Assembly (NCBI RefSeq): GCF_013035315.1
Contig: NZ_WQHP01000006.1
Coordinates: forward strand, 62,001-126,000
DNA from: Ruegeria arenilitoris
Lineage (GTDB): Bacteria; Pseudomonadota; Alphaproteobacteria; Rhodobacterales; Rhodobacteraceae
Direction: 5' to 3'
DNA: 64,000 nucleotides
Shown here: piece by piece, positions 1 to 9,694 of the stretch
Layout of the letters: every line of letters starts with the position of its first letter
Position numbering within the stretch: the stretch's first letter is position 1
Position numbers and translations under genes: made by a program
The notes under the pieces: generated by a model
What the model was told of the DNA's origin: nothing
Database searches by the model: none
The model's input: the letters and a program-made list of their open reading frames with translations, nothing else

Positions 1-3000
1 TTCAAAGAAGTTCAAGCCCGTACAGCCGAAGCTGAAGAGACATTAAAGTATCAGAAAGCAACGTCTGAAGTCCTGGATGTTATCTCCCGTTCGCCAAATG
101 ACCTGCCGCCGGTGTTGGACGCCATCCTAGAGGTTTCTTCGCGCATCTGCGCGCCGGAGTACGCATTCTTTGCCATGCGGGATGCAGAGGATGGGCTTTA
201 TCGTGTTGTGATGTCCCATAACGTAAGCGAGGCGTTTCTAAGATTTCTGACGGATAATCCGATAGCTCCTGAAGAAGGCTCGTGCATCGGGCGAACTGCT
301 TTGCATGGAAAGACAGTCTACATAGAAGATACTCGAAACGACCCAACTTACACTTGGAAACAGGCTGCCGAGATAGGCGACTACCTCACCACTCTCGGTG
401 TTCCGCTTGTCAAAAATGGTCACACGCTTGGTGTTATAGTCATGGCGCACAGGCAGGCTTCGGCATTTAGCGCAAAACAGATCAGCCTGCTGGAAACTTT
501 CGCGTCTCAGGCCTTGATTGCGATTAACAACACGAGGCTATTTGAGGAAGTGCAAAGGCGTACGGCAGAAGTCGAGGAGGCATTGCAGTACCAGACCGCT
601 ACGACTGAAGTTCTTGAGGTGATTTCCCGATCTCCCGACGCGTTAGAACCTGTTTTGGAAACGTTGTTGGCCGTTTCGTCCCGTATCTGCCGTCTTCAGG
701 ATGCTTTCGTAGCACTCAAGAAACCGGAAGACGGGAAGTATCATTTCTTTGCTGGGCACAATCTGTCGGGCAAATTCGCTGACTTCATAAAGGCGTATCC
801 TTTTGAACCGGGGGAAACATCGGCCTCAGCGCGCGCACTTCTAAATGGAAGAGCTGATTACGTTGAAGATACGCAAGCTGACCCCACATACGATCCTCTT
901 CTTAAATCCAATCTCGAAGGTTATCGATCCGTTCTTTCCGTGCCGCTGATACGAGATGGTGACACAATTGGCGTTATCAGCATGGGAAGCCGAACCACTG
1001 CAGCTTTTGACGAGAAGCAAATCAAGCAGATGGAGACTTTTGCCTCGCAGGCGATTATCGCCATTCAGAACTCGCAGTTTTTCAATGACACACAAACAGC
1101 GCTTGCGCGCCAAACCGCCAGTGCGGACGTTCTTAGAGTTATTTCTGAATCCCCAACCGATACCAAACCAGTATTCGAGAAGATTGTTGCACTGGCAACG
1201 ACTCTGATAGATTGCGATCTGGCTATTGCCATTCAAGCGAATAAAACAGAAATTTGGCAGGTCGCGGTCGCAACTCAAGAAGGTTTGGAAGAAGTCAAGT
1301 GGACGGATCGACTTCCGATTGACCCCGACGACAATTTACCTTCTCGGGCGATCAAAAGTGGCAAGACGCTCCACATGCCAAGCTGGCGCTACGAAGAACT
1401 CCCGAGGCGCGACAAAAAAATCTTTCGCGAGAAGGGCTTTAAATCGTCTTTGATGGTTCCCTTGATGCGCGGAAAAGACTGTTTTGGAAATTTGGTATTT
1501 ATTCGAAAGACTTCAAAGGCTTTTACCGAAGACGAAGTGTCTATTGCGGAGTCATTTGCGGATCAGGCCATCATCGCGCTAGAAAATGTTCGCCTATTTA
1601 ATGAAACTCAGGCTTCTCTGGCACGCCAGACGGCGAGTGCTGATGTGCTTCGGGTAATTAGTCAGTCACCTACGGATACAACACCTGTATTTGAAGTGAT
1701 CGTGGATTCCGCGACGCGGCTTGTTGCATGCGATATGGCCGGTGCGGCGTTATCTGATGATAGTTCGTGGTGGCAAGTTGCTTTGGCTTCGCCCAAAGGG
1801 CTGATTCGCGATTTCGGAAGAACCCGGCACCCCTTGGATCCGAAGGACAACTTTCTTTCGTCCGTGTTACTTTCCGGAAAAACCATGCATGTACACGATT
1901 TGGCGTCGCGGGGTTTGCCGCGGTTAGCAAAGAAGTTGCACGAAGAAAACGGATTTGAAGCTTTCCTAGGCGTGCCACTGATGCGCGGCGATAAGTGTTT
2001 GGGCGGGCTCTATTTCATCAGGAAATCAAAAATACCGTTCTCAGATGACGACATAGCGATGGCCGAATCTTTTGCTGATCAGTCTGTTATTGCCATCGAG
2101 AATGTGCGCCTGTTCCGCGAAGCGGAAGAAGCGCGCGAGGCTGCCGAATCTGCTAACGAAGCCAAAAGCGCCTTCCTAGCTACGATGTCCCACGAAATTC
2201 GAACCCCCATGAATGCCGTAATCGGTATGAGCGGCCTGTTGATGGACACAGAGTTGGATGCGGAACAAAGTGACTATGCCAATACCATCCGCGATAGCGG
2301 CGATGCGCTTTTGGGTATCATCAACGAGATCCTCGACTTCTCGAAAATTGAGGCCGGACAGATGGATATCGAGAACCATCCGTTCGATCTGCGCGAGTGC
2401 ATAGAAAGCGCTCTCGATCTAATCAGCGGTAAGGCCGCTGAGAAACAACTCGATTTGGCCTATGAGTTCGATGACTCGCTACCTCTGGCAATTAGCGCCG
2501 ATCTAACAAGACTACGGCAAATTCTGCTGAATCTCCTTTCTAACGCAGTGAAGTTCACCGAAAGCGGCGAAGTGGTCCTGTCTGTTGAGCGATCCGCCCA
2601 GGTGCAGGGAGTGCTCGAACTGATGTTCAAAGTCCGAGACACTGGAATCGGCCTATCCCAAAAGGGCATGAGCCGTTTGTTTCAGTCTTTCAGCCAGGCA
2701 GATAGTTCAACGACCAGAAAATATGGTGGCACTGGTCTGGGTCTAGCGATCTCGAAACGCCTTGCTGAACTTATGGGCGGGACCATGTGGGCTGAAAGCG
2801 ATGGCGAGGGGAGCGGGTCCACCTTTGTTTTCAAGATCCAAGCAAAACCTGCGAAGCCAATTAAGTCGTCTTTTCGCAATCTTGTTGGCGTTCAACCTGA
2901 ACTTGAGGGCAAGCGAATTTTGATGGTGGACGACAATGCCACCAATCGTAAAATCCTTTCTCTGCAAACCGAGAAGTGGGGCACTCGGACCACGACGTGT

Positions 3001-3708
3001 GAGACCCCGTCAGAAGCGCTGAACATACTGGGAGAAGGCGCCGATTTCGATTTGGCAATTCTCGACATGCATATGCCCGAAATGGATGGAGAAGAGCTTG
3101 CCAAAAAGGTTCGCGTCAGGAAGCCGGACTTGCCACTCATCCTTTTCAGTTCACTGGGCCCGCGCGACACAGACCTTGAGCATGGTCTCTTCGCCGCCAA
3201 CCTTGCCAAACCCTTGCGCCAATCCCACCTGTTCGACACCCTGGTCACACTGTTCGCGACTGAAAAGGTGCGAGTAAAGCCGTCCAAACCACAGGACAAA
3301 CCTCAAACAGATCCGGATATGGCAACGCGACATCCGCTACGTATTTTGCTGGCCGAGGATAATTTGGTGAACCAGAAACTTGCGCTGCGACTGCTAGAGC
3401 AGATGGGCTATCGCGCTGATTTGGCCAGCAACGGTGTTGAAGCAGTCGAAAGCGTCAACCGGCAAACATACGATGTCGTATTCATGGATGTGCAAATGCC
3501 CGAGATGGATGGGCTTGAAGCGTCTCGCCGTATCAACAAAGCGCATTCGGATGGAAGTCGTCCTCGCATAATCGCGATGACCGCGAACGCAATGCAGGGG
3601 GACCGCGAAATGTGCCTGAAGGCAGGGATGGACGATTATATCACCAAACCGATCCGCGTCCCGGTCCTCATTGAAGCCCTGTTGAATTCCCCCAGAGTAA
3701 GAAGGTGA
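1..3708 (+). CDS. Hybrid sensor histidine kinase with tandem GAF domains and two receiver domains (5' partial)
   Basis: The reading frame is open from base 1, so the N-terminus lies outside the window; 1235 codons are visible. It shows four GAF-type sensory domains joined by near-identical helical linkers ending in VISRSP/VISQSP, and the window starts inside a further copy of the linker, so more GAFs are likely upstream. Next come a HisKA domain with phospho-acceptor His731 ([10 protein letters not shown]), a HATPase_c domain ([26 protein letters not shown]), and two receivers with phospho-Asp1022 (DMHMPEMDG) and Asp1163 (DVQMPEMDG). No membrane segment is visible, so the kinase is probably cytoplasmic. 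The HPt gene begins 3 bp after the stop and a receiver-cyclase follows, suggesting a His-Asp-His-Asp relay. The ligand is unknown; GAFs often bind small molecules or cyclic nucleotides. Confidence 0.93.
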   Translation, partial: FKEVQARTAEAEETLKYQKATSEVLDVISRSPNDLPPVLDAILEVSSRICAPEYAFFAMRDAEDGLYRVVMSHNVSEAFLRFLTDNPIAPEEGSCIGRTALHGKTVYIEDTRNDPTYTWKQAAEIGDYLTTLGVPLVKNGHTLGVIVMAHRQASAFSAKQISLLETFASQALIAINNTRLFEEVQRRTAEVEEALQYQTATTEVLEVISRSPDALEPVLETLLAVSSRICRLQDAFVALKKPEDGKYHFFAGHNLSGKFADFIKAYPFEPGETSASARALLNGRADYVEDTQADPTYDPLLKSNLEGYRSVLSVPLIRDGDTIGVISMGSRTTAAFDEKQIKQMETFASQAIIAIQNSQFFNDTQTALARQTASADVLRVISESPTDTKPVFEKIVALATTLIDCDLAIAIQANKTEIWQVAVATQEGLEEVKWTDRLPIDPDDNLPSRAIKSGKTLHMPSWRYEELPRRDKKIFREKGFKSSLMVPLMRGKDCFGNLVFIRKTSKAFTEDEVSIAESFADQAIIALENVRLFNETQASLARQTASADVLRVISQSPTDTTPVFEVIVDSATRLVACDMAGAALSDDSSWWQVALASPKGLIRDFGRTRHPLDPKDNFLSSVLLSGKTMHVHDLASRGLPRLAKKLHEENGFEAFLGVPLMRGDKCLGGLYFIRKSKIPFSDDDIAMAESFADQSVIAIENVRLFREAEEAREAAESANEAKSAFLATMSHEIRTPMNAVIGMSGLLMDTELDAEQSDYANTIRDSGDALLGIINEILDFSKIEAGQMDIENHPFDLRECIESALDLISGKAAEKQLDLAYEFDDSLPLAISADLTRLRQILLNLLSNAVKFTESGEVVLSVERSAQVQGVLELMFKVRDTGIGLSQKGMSRLFQSFSQADSSTTRKYGGTGLGLAISKRLAELMGGTMWAESDGEGSGSTFVFKIQAKPAKPIKSSFRNLVGVQPELEGKRILMVDDNATNRKILSLQTEKWGTRTTTCETPSEALNILGEGADFDLAILDMHMPEMDGEELAKKVRVRKPDLPLILFSSLGPRDTDLEHGLFAANLAKPLRQSHLFDTLVTLFATEKVRVKPSKPQDKPQTDPDMATRHPLRILLAEDNLVNQKLALRLLEQMGYRADLASNGVEAVESVNRQTYDVVFMDVQMPEMDGLEASRRINKAHSDGSRPRIIAMTANAMQGDREMCLKAGMDDYITKPIRVPVLIEALLNSPRVRR

Positions 3709-3711
3709 TCC

Positions 3712-4053
3712 ATGACAGACAGCCCAATAGATCACGAAATCTTCATGGAGCTTAAAGACGCCACGGGCGAAGACTTTGCTGCTGAGCTTGTGAACACCTT
3801 TCTCGATGAAGCGCCCAGTATGATTGACGAATTGATAGCGGCCGCGGGCGAGGCCGATGCCGACCGATACCGGCGTACCGCACATTCCATCAAGTCGAAC
3901 GCCAACACGTTTGGTGCGACAGCTCTTGCAGAACTGGCCAGGAAAATCGAGCTCGGAGAACTGCCCGATGCCGGAGATCTGACAGATGCGACGGCGCTGG
4001 AGACAGCCCTAAACACTGCGGCCGCGGCTTTACGGAGCCTGATTGATGTCTGA
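3712..4053 (+). CDS. HPt domain phosphotransfer protein
   Basis: A 113-residue protein that is essentially one histidine phosphotransfer domain. The motif AHSIKSNANTFGA carries the expected phospho-His58, inside an all-helical sequence of normal HPt length. It lies 3 bp after the hybrid kinase and overlaps the next gene by 8 bp, so the three are probably co-transcribed and translationally coupled. The likely role is to carry phosphate from the kinase receivers to the receiver of the cyclase protein that follows. Partner identity is inferred from position only. Confidence 0.9.
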   Translation: MTDSPIDHEIFMELKDATGEDFAAELVNTFLDEAPSMIDELIAAAGEADADRYRRTAHSIKSNANTFGATALAELARKIELGELPDAGDLTDATALETALNTAAAALRSLIDV

Positions 4054-5071
4054 CGCCCCTGGCCATTTGCTCATCGTCGACGACAACAAGGTGAACCGCT
4101 TGCTTTTATCGCGCAGCGTAGAACTTTTGGGTCACCAAGTATCGCTCGCGGAAAACGGCCGGGTTGCGATGGAAATGTTGTCTAACCAGCCGTTTGACTT
4201 GCTTCTGCTGGATATCGAAATGCCAGAAATGGACGGCTTTCAGGTTCTGGAGGCCGTCAAATCGGACACCGACCTGCGCGACCTGCCAGTAATCGTGACG
4301 TCATCTGTTGAGGGGCTCGACAATGTCGTGCGTTGCATCGAATTGGGGGCCGAAGACTACCTGCCTAAGCCTGTAAATAAGACACTCCTTAGTGCGCGTG
4401 TCTCAAGCGGCCTTGAAAAGAAAAGACTCAGGGACGAACAGAAGCGTCTGCTAGAGCGCTTTGCAACAACTGAGGTTGCACAAGACCTACAAGAGTCGGG
4501 CTTTGCGATAGGTGGTAAACGTGCCAACGCCTCGGTTCTCTTCTGTGATATTCGCGGCTTCACGACCTTGTCTGAAAACCTCGCCCCTGAGGAAACAATC
4601 GACCTGCTCAACACTTTCTACACGTTGATGTTCGAGGCCGTTACCAGCAATGGCGGAATTGTCAGCCTGATGTTGGGAGACGGTTTGATGGCTCTTTTCG
4701 GAGTTCCACAGCCGCTGCCGAACTCCGCGCAAAGTGCAGTGGCGGCAGGGTATGAAATGCATAACATGATTGAGATTTTAAATCTCGAACGGTGCTCAGA
4801 AGGGAAAAGCAACCTAAAGATCGGAATCGGAATAGCAACTGGCGAAGTCGTCGCTGGTTACGCCGGAACGGACAGCCGGGCAACGTATACTTGCATTGGA
4901 TCCACCGTAAACCTTGCCGCTCGTTTGGAGGCGGAAACGCAGAATACCGGAAGCCGGATATTGATTGATCAAGAAACCTTCGATCTGTTGCAAGGAATAA
5001 ACGTGTTGGAGACATTCGGTAGCACCATGATCAAGGGTTTCTCAGATCCGTTCGATATTCATGCGCTATGA
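4046..5071 (+). CDS. Response regulator with class III adenylate/guanylate cyclase output domain
   Basis: The N-terminal receiver (about residues 7-125) has phospho-Asp56 (LLLLDIEMPEMDG) and a conserved KP. A short helical linker leads to a class III nucleotide cyclase domain (about 160-341). The two metal aspartates are visible as Asp168 (FCDIRGFT) and Asp212 (LGDGLMALFG), the transition-state pair as Asn289 and Arg293 (VNLAARLE), and the purine-specifying pair as Lys258 and Thr282. Lys/Thr favours ATP over GTP, so adenylate cyclase is the better guess. An in-frame TTG lies directly before the chosen ATG; the ATG overlaps the end of the HPt gene. Phosphorylation by the upstream kinase/HPt pair probably gates cAMP production. 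Confidence 0.9.
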   Translation: MSDAPGHLLIVDDNKVNRLLLSRSVELLGHQVSLAENGRVAMEMLSNQPFDLLLLDIEMPEMDGFQVLEAVKSDTDLRDLPVIVTSSVEGLDNVVRCIELGAEDYLPKPVNKTLLSARVSSGLEKKRLRDEQKRLLERFATTEVAQDLQESGFAIGGKRANASVLFCDIRGFTTLSENLAPEETIDLLNTFYTLMFEAVTSNGGIVSLMLGDGLMALFGVPQPLPNSAQSAVAAGYEMHNMIEILNLERCSEGKSNLKIGIGIATGEVVAGYAGTDSRATYTCIGSTVNLAARLEAETQNTGSRILIDQETFDLLQGINVLETFGSTMIKGFSDPFDIHAL

Positions 5072-5468
5072 CCATTCATGCAGCATGACAAGCGCATCTA
5101 CTTTGGGCGTAGTTGCGCTTGGGGCTTTGCTTTTCGTCCGATGGATTTCATATTTGGCTCAGTGTTTGGAGAGTAGAAATTGTTAGACTTTGCAAAGTCC
5201 GCGTTCTGCGCATTGCTTTAGTTGGGACATCGCACAACATCGGTCAAAGTGGGCTCTGTATTGCCGTTCTCTGCGGCAAGTATGATTGGCTGGCTGCGGC
5301 CCAAAACGGGCTATTTCAACAGACCTTTGCAAATTTCTCAAAGCGGGCAAAACGTTCGGTCGCTGTGGCTGCGCAAACATCTTCATTGGCAGGTTGAACC
5401 TATTTCGGTTCTATTATTCGAAACATCAACTTGTTTCTGTCCGACAGGCGCTGCTTAGGACAGTTTGA
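5072..5468. other. Intergenic region without a supported gene
   Basis: About 400 bases separate the cyclase gene from the 3' end of the LysR gene. Short open frames exist here but have no recognisable domain and no good ribosome binding site. The stretch about 5190-5400 has the look of degraded coding or repeat sequence: patches such as gcggcaagtatg and aagcgggcaaaacgttcggtcg in a low-complexity arrangement. No clear terminator with a T-run was seen. Confidence 0.5.
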
Positions 5469-6401
5469 CTAACTGTCTAAGTCCAATGCTTTCATTAACT
5501 CGAAGACTTGGCTACGCATCCAAGCCGCCATCGGGGCGTTGTCGGAACGCTTGTGCCAGATGCCGATGATCAACGCCGGTTCAATATGCATCGGAGGTTC
5601 GAACACCTTCAGTCCGAATGTCTTGGCCAATTTCTTTGCAAGTTGCGCGGGTACAAGCGCAATGAGGTCGCTTTCACTTACCGCTCGGCACACGCCACTA
5701 AAGACGGGCACGGTCATAGCAACCTGTCGCTGTTTTCCGACGCGGTTTAGGGCAGCATCACCCATTGCAGCCAGATTCCCTTCTGGGGAAAACAAGACGT
5801 GGTGGAGTGCGCAGAACGTATCCATGTGCATCTGCGTTCCTTCCTGAAGCTCCTCAAGCTTTGGATTTCCCTTGCGAGCTATCACGTGGAACGGCGAATG
5901 GAAGAGTGGCTCCCGATTGACCCAGTCCGGCAGGAGCAAATCTGGGATCAGTGCTATGTCAGCGTTGCGTCGTTCAAGACTGGCCACATAGTCATTCGGA
6001 ACCAGATCAACCAGCTGCGCTCGTAGATTGGGCGCTGACTTTTGCAGGAGATCTCCTAAGGGTGGCATCAGTAGTTCCGCGAAAAAATCGCTGGCGGCGA
6101 TCCGGAAAGTGCCTTCAGCGGTTCGCGGATAAAAGGTAGCTGGCGGAGCTAGCAAAGCCTCAAGACGTTCGAGTTCTTCGCGCAAACCGGTTTCAATCCT
6201 GGACGCATAATCGGTGGCAACCAAACGGTTTCCCTGCCGGACAAAAAGGGGATCGTCCAAGGAATGACGAAGACGCGACAATGCACCGGAGACTGCGGAT
6301 TGCGACATGGCGAGCTTGTCGGCCGCCTTGACGGTTGAGCCTTCGCTGAAGAGGGCGTCCAGCACGCGCAAAAGGTTGAGGTCCAGTGTAGCGAAATTCA
6401 C
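5469..6401 (-). CDS. LysR-family transcriptional regulator
   Basis: 310 residues, normal LysR length. The N-terminal winged helix-turn-helix is clear (about residues 5-65; the stretch SGALSRLRHSLDDPLFVRQG contains the recognition region), followed by a periplasmic-binding-protein-like effector domain. The start codon is GTG at 6401; no ATG gives a better start. The gene is divergent from the cupin-GST pair with about 110 bp between them, the usual arrangement for a LysR protein controlling its neighbour. An inverted repeat ATATC-N8-GATAT sits directly upstream of its start. The effector is unknown. Confidence 0.9.
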   Translation of the reverse strand: MNFATLDLNLLRVLDALFSEGSTVKAADKLAMSQSAVSGALSRLRHSLDDPLFVRQGNRLVATDYASRIETGLREELERLEALLAPPATFYPRTAEGTFRIAASDFFAELLMPPLGDLLQKSAPNLRAQLVDLVPNDYVASLERRNADIALIPDLLLPDWVNREPLFHSPFHVIARKGNPKLEELQEGTQMHMDTFCALHHVLFSPEGNLAAMGDAALNRVGKQRQVAMTVPVFSGVCRAVSESDLIALVPAQLAKKLAKTFGLKVFEPPMHIEPALIIGIWHKRSDNAPMAAWMRSQVFELMKALDLDS

Positions 6402-6408
6402 CTGGCCG

Positions 6409-6426
6409 ATATCCTATATTTGATAT
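6409..6426. promoter_or_regulatory. Candidate LysR operator in divergent promoter
   Basis: An AT-rich inverted repeat, ATATC, eight bases, GATAT, lies 8 bp upstream of the LysR start in the LysR/cupin divergent spacer. LysR proteins typically bind such dyads of the T-N11-A kind between themselves and their target. Assignment rests on position and symmetry only. Confidence 0.4.
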
Positions 6427-6513
6427 TGCGGTTTGCCTGATAGGTTGGTCTTCAGATAAGTTTCTGTCAACGGAAGCGCTTTCGTTTCAATCCGATGCTA
6501 ATGGAGAGAAACG

Positions 6514-6957
6514 ATGAAGGACCTAGCCCAAATCGAAGGAGCCATCGAATGGCTCGGCGTAAAATACAAAACCATCCTCGGCCCAGAACAGACAGGCGGC
6601 GCTATGTCCATCGTCGACAGCTGGTCCCCTGCGGGTAGCGGACCTCCGCGCCATGTGCATCAAAACGAAGACGAAACCTTCGTAATCCTGACCGGCACGT
6701 GCAGGTTTTGGTTGGAAGGCGAGGAGTTTTCCGCAGGGGTCGGCGAAAGCGTATTCATCCCACGAGGCAAGGAACAAACCTTCAAGGTGACAGACGACGA
6801 ACCTTGCCGCCATCTCGTGATCCTGACACCGGGCGGATTCGAAGGTTTCTTTTCTGACATGGCAGCCGGTCAGTGCCGTATTCCCGAGGACCTGCCTGCT
6901 ATCGAAGAGAGCGCCAAACGGCACAACATGGCCCTCACTGGCCCGCCGTCGGATTGA
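6514..6957 (+). CDS. Single-domain cupin protein
   Basis: 147 residues with one beta-barrel cupin domain. The first cupin motif is visible as PPRHVHQNEDETF, giving metal ligands His47, His49 and Glu54. In the second motif (GESVFIPRGKEQTFKV) the usual histidine is replaced by Gln88 and the usual asparagine is absent, so metal binding may be altered. The start has a good GGAGAG-type ribosome site. The GST-like gene follows after 4 bp, so the two are probably translated together. The substrate cannot be told; small cupins include isomerases, dioxygenases and sensor domains. Confidence 0.85.
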   Translation: MKDLAQIEGAIEWLGVKYKTILGPEQTGGAMSIVDSWSPAGSGPPRHVHQNEDETFVILTGTCRFWLEGEEFSAGVGESVFIPRGKEQTFKVTDDEPCRHLVILTPGGFEGFFSDMAAGQCRIPEDLPAIEESAKRHNMALTGPPSD

Positions 6958-6961
6958 TGCC

Positions 6962-7762
6962 ATGACTGGGAAACACATCGTCTATCATATCCCCGTCTGT
7001 CCCTTTTCGCAGCGACTGGAAATCCTACTGGCGCTGCGCGGACTGACGGATGCCGTAGAGTTTCATGTAGTAGACATCACCAAGCCACGAGATCCAGAAT
7101 TGCTAGCCAAGACCAGAGGGACGACAGCCTTGCCCGTGCTGGAAACCAGCGACGGCCGCGTATTGAAGGAAAGTCTCGTGATCCTGCGCTATCTTGATGA
7201 GACACTACCAGGGACACCACTGCGCCGCAGTGATCCTGCCGAGCACGCCATTGAGTCTATGCTGATTTCCGTCGAAGGACCCTTCACAATGGCGGGCTAT
7301 CTCTTTGTCATGAATCAGGATCAGGCGCGCCGAGATGAGCATTTGAATAAACTTCTCGCGCTCTATCGAGAGCTTGATGATTTCCTAGGTCATTACAACC
7401 CGACTGGCCCATTCTTGTTCGAGGACTTCGGTTTGGCAGAAGCTGTTTTTGCCCCGATGTTCAAGCGCTTTTGGTTCTTGGACTACTATGAAGGGTTTAA
7501 TCTTCCCGAGGGCAAAGAGTACGACCGGGTGCGGATGTGGCGTGATGCAAGTATGGCGCATCCCTCAACTGCGCAGGTGACCGAAGAAGAAATCGTCAAA
7601 CTCTACTACGACTACGCGCTCGGGGCCGGAAACGGCGCCCTACCTGACGGTCGCAGCGTTTCAAGCTTCACTTTCGAACCGCCCTGGCAGTCAAGGCCCA
7701 TGCCCCCCAGGGAAAAGTATGCAGTTACAGCCACCGACAAAGAGCTGGGACTTGTCGCCTGA
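6962..7762 (+). CDS. Glutathione S-transferase family protein
   Basis: 266 residues. The N-terminal thioredoxin-like domain has an omega-class style active site, Cys13-Pro-Phe-Ser16, a cis-proline segment (TTALPVLE) and the ES motif of the glutathione site (LKESLVILRYLDE). An all-helical C-terminal domain follows, with an extra tail of about 50 residues beyond the usual GST end. A catalytic cysteine points to thiol-transfer or glutathione-dependent reductase chemistry rather than classical conjugation. It is co-directional with the cupin gene and 4 bp downstream, so they probably act on the same compound. Confidence 0.87.
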   Translation: MTGKHIVYHIPVCPFSQRLEILLALRGLTDAVEFHVVDITKPRDPELLAKTRGTTALPVLETSDGRVLKESLVILRYLDETLPGTPLRRSDPAEHAIESMLISVEGPFTMAGYLFVMNQDQARRDEHLNKLLALYRELDDFLGHYNPTGPFLFEDFGLAEAVFAPMFKRFWFLDYYEGFNLPEGKEYDRVRMWRDASMAHPSTAQVTEEEIVKLYYDYALGAGNGALPDGRSVSSFTFEPPWQSRPMPPREKYAVTATDKELGLVA

Positions 7763-7854
7763 CCATGGAGTAGATACTCGGTAACGGACATTCGTACGCG
7801 GCGCGGCATTGGAGAAGAAAAACTCAAAGCAGTCGTCATTCGCTGCGCAGAGGG

Positions 7855-8733
7855 TCAATGACCGCTTTGCCGAAAGAGCAGACTTTCAGCATAGGCAACA
7901 TCCAGCGGTTCGCCATTTGCACGCGTGTCGTCGAACATCAGGCCGTTAGAGAGGTTCCCGTTGTGCGGAAAAGCCATGACCTTCCCACCCGTCCGCGCCT
8001 CGTACGCCTCCATCCAGTCCCACAGGTCCTCGGGATCCGAGCTGTCATAGTTGGAAAATGGGACGATGTCCGCGACCTTGTCGGCTCCGTCACGGAACAT
8101 AACGACCCGATGAAGGTTGTTTGCATTGGTAACTGACGTCCACTCAAAACCATTCAAGGCCGTGAAGACACCGGGCTCGTTGTAGTGCTCGGCTGTGTCG
8201 ACAATACGGTTGTAAAATGTCCGCGTCAGGTCGTCATCATCCAGAGGATCGGTGTTCACCATCATAGACTCGCCCCAAAGCACGTAGGCAGCCAATGGAT
8301 TGCCCGCTTTCACCAGATCATGGACCTGACGACCCCAAGAGTTGGCTAAAAGCTGTGGATTCGACTCGGAAATCATGGGAGCCAGACCGAGATTTTCGGC
8401 GTGGTCAGCTACAACAAGAAAGTCGAGTGGTCGCACGAGTTGAGCGTAATCGCCAAGCGAAGCTCGAACTTTCTCGCCACGAGCGAAGCGAAACGCTTCA
8501 TCTGGCCCAAGCGCATTGCCGACCATTCCTGCATCAGTTGAATAGGACGTGTGCAGGTGGGTATCGCCCCAGAATACCCGGTTGGGAAAAGACTGGTCGA
8601 CAAATGGCGAGTAGTGTTGCGTACCAATCCTTGCGTCCTCTGGATCAATCGCCAAATCGCCTAAGAAAGACTGCGCCAACCCCGCGCCAGCCATAAGGGC
8701 AGTCAAACTCGCTCCAACAAGAATTTGCTTCAT
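7855..8733 (-). pseudogene. Truncated DUF3604 family protein (exported)
   Basis: The start at 8733 is preceded by GGAGGG and encodes a signal peptide (MKQILVGASLTALMAGAGL). The rest matches the N-terminal half of DUF3604 proteins, PHP-like predicted metal-dependent hydrolases: WGDTHLHTSYS, VVADHAENLG, FEWTS, PHNGNLSNGLMFDDT. Family members normally run beyond 600 residues; this one stops after about 292, right after EPLDVAYAES, where the frame enters unrelated sequence and ends. The metal-binding C-terminal part is missing, so the product is unlikely to be active. The truncation point abuts 7763-7854, which carries no gene. Confidence 0.75.
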
Positions 8734-9694
8734 CAAACCCTCCGCTACACCGCGAAATCTTTGCAAGTATAGCACACATTCAGATTACCAGTTTGACTTG
8801 GATCACGACCAGATTGCCCTAGTGAGATCGCATGATCGCTATATGCTCGAAGAAGACGTTGGCTGCACTTTATATGAGTGTCTGCTATTCTTATGCTTTA
8901 CCGGTCGGTCCGCCACGCTCGAACCTGAGGCTTTGAAGCGCTAGTTTCAAAGTTATGTGAGGTATATTTGGTGGTATGTTTTGTGGAGATAAAATTTTAT
9001 TTAATTTAACAGCAAATTATAAAAAATAAATGGTTTCTCCTTGGTCCGCCATTGGTGTACTTGTCAGGCGACACATAGTTCTGCCACCAGCGACAGAACC
9101 TTGCCTTTTTCGCCTCACTTCCTTCATCCAGCACCTAGACCGATTTCATTGATCCTGACTTCCTTTTGGTAAAATCAGGGCTGATTTGCAGATCAGACGC
9201 CGAAGGCGCCAGTTCCTGCTGATCTGCCACGTGGCGAACGCGGATGGGGGCGAGGCAAAGCTATTCGACAATAGTGGTGCGGCCCGCAGGCGCAGCCGAG
9301 GACACGGTGTTGTCTAATAGGGTTGCCCGAGGGGGAAGGCAGCGTCTTACCCCTGATGGCCAAGGGCGTTTTGGCTTGTCCAAATCCCCCTGGCCTCAAA
9401 ACAAGTGCGGTGGTGCAGGCTGCGCCGATACTTTTTGGCCAGAAAATGTTGCTTTTCTAAAGAATGGAAGAGAGCGGTCACTAGCTGCATTTGCGACCAC
9501 CGCAATCACCAATTCGATACAGCGGACAACCAGAGATCGCTTCACATAAAACCGCTTCAGTGAAGTTCGCGGTTCTTTGCTCGGGAGTGTCCACCTTTAG
9601 GTTGCGAGTGCTTCTAGGTTGCGAGTGCTTCGGTTTTTTTGGCAGATAACCAGGCTGCTTTCCAAGGTTTTTGCCCTATGCCCAAAGCCAGATT
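8734..9694. other. Gene-poor, probably degraded region
   Basis: Nearly 1 kb with no convincing gene. It includes a very AT-rich patch around 8970-9035. The longest open frame (9244-9549) has no recognisable domain and no credible start. On the minus strand about 9040-9150 there are patches reading like a short decayed protein (RFCRWWQNYVSPDKY), interrupted by stops. A 17-bp tandem duplication lies near its right end. It reads as a graveyard of degraded sequence next to the truncated DUF3604 gene. Confidence 0.5.
9598..9631. repeat. 17-bp perfect tandem duplication
   Basis: The unit taggttgcgagtgcttc occurs twice back to back and is followed by cggttttttt. It lies about 60 bp downstream of the 3' end of the Gfo/Idh gene, in non-coding sequence. 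No function is apparent. Confidence 0.8.

Noticed and set aside
5113-5397. 94-codon open frame in the gap after the cyclase gene
   Set aside because: Composition unlike a real protein, no ribosome site and no domain.
8960-9040. AT-rich patch considered as a replication origin or integration site
   Set aside because: No iterons, DnaA-box cluster, rep or par gene nearby, and no flanking direct repeats were seen.
9244-9549. 101-codon open frame in the gene-poor region
   Set aside because: No domain, poor start, and competing open frames on the other strand; nothing supports coding.
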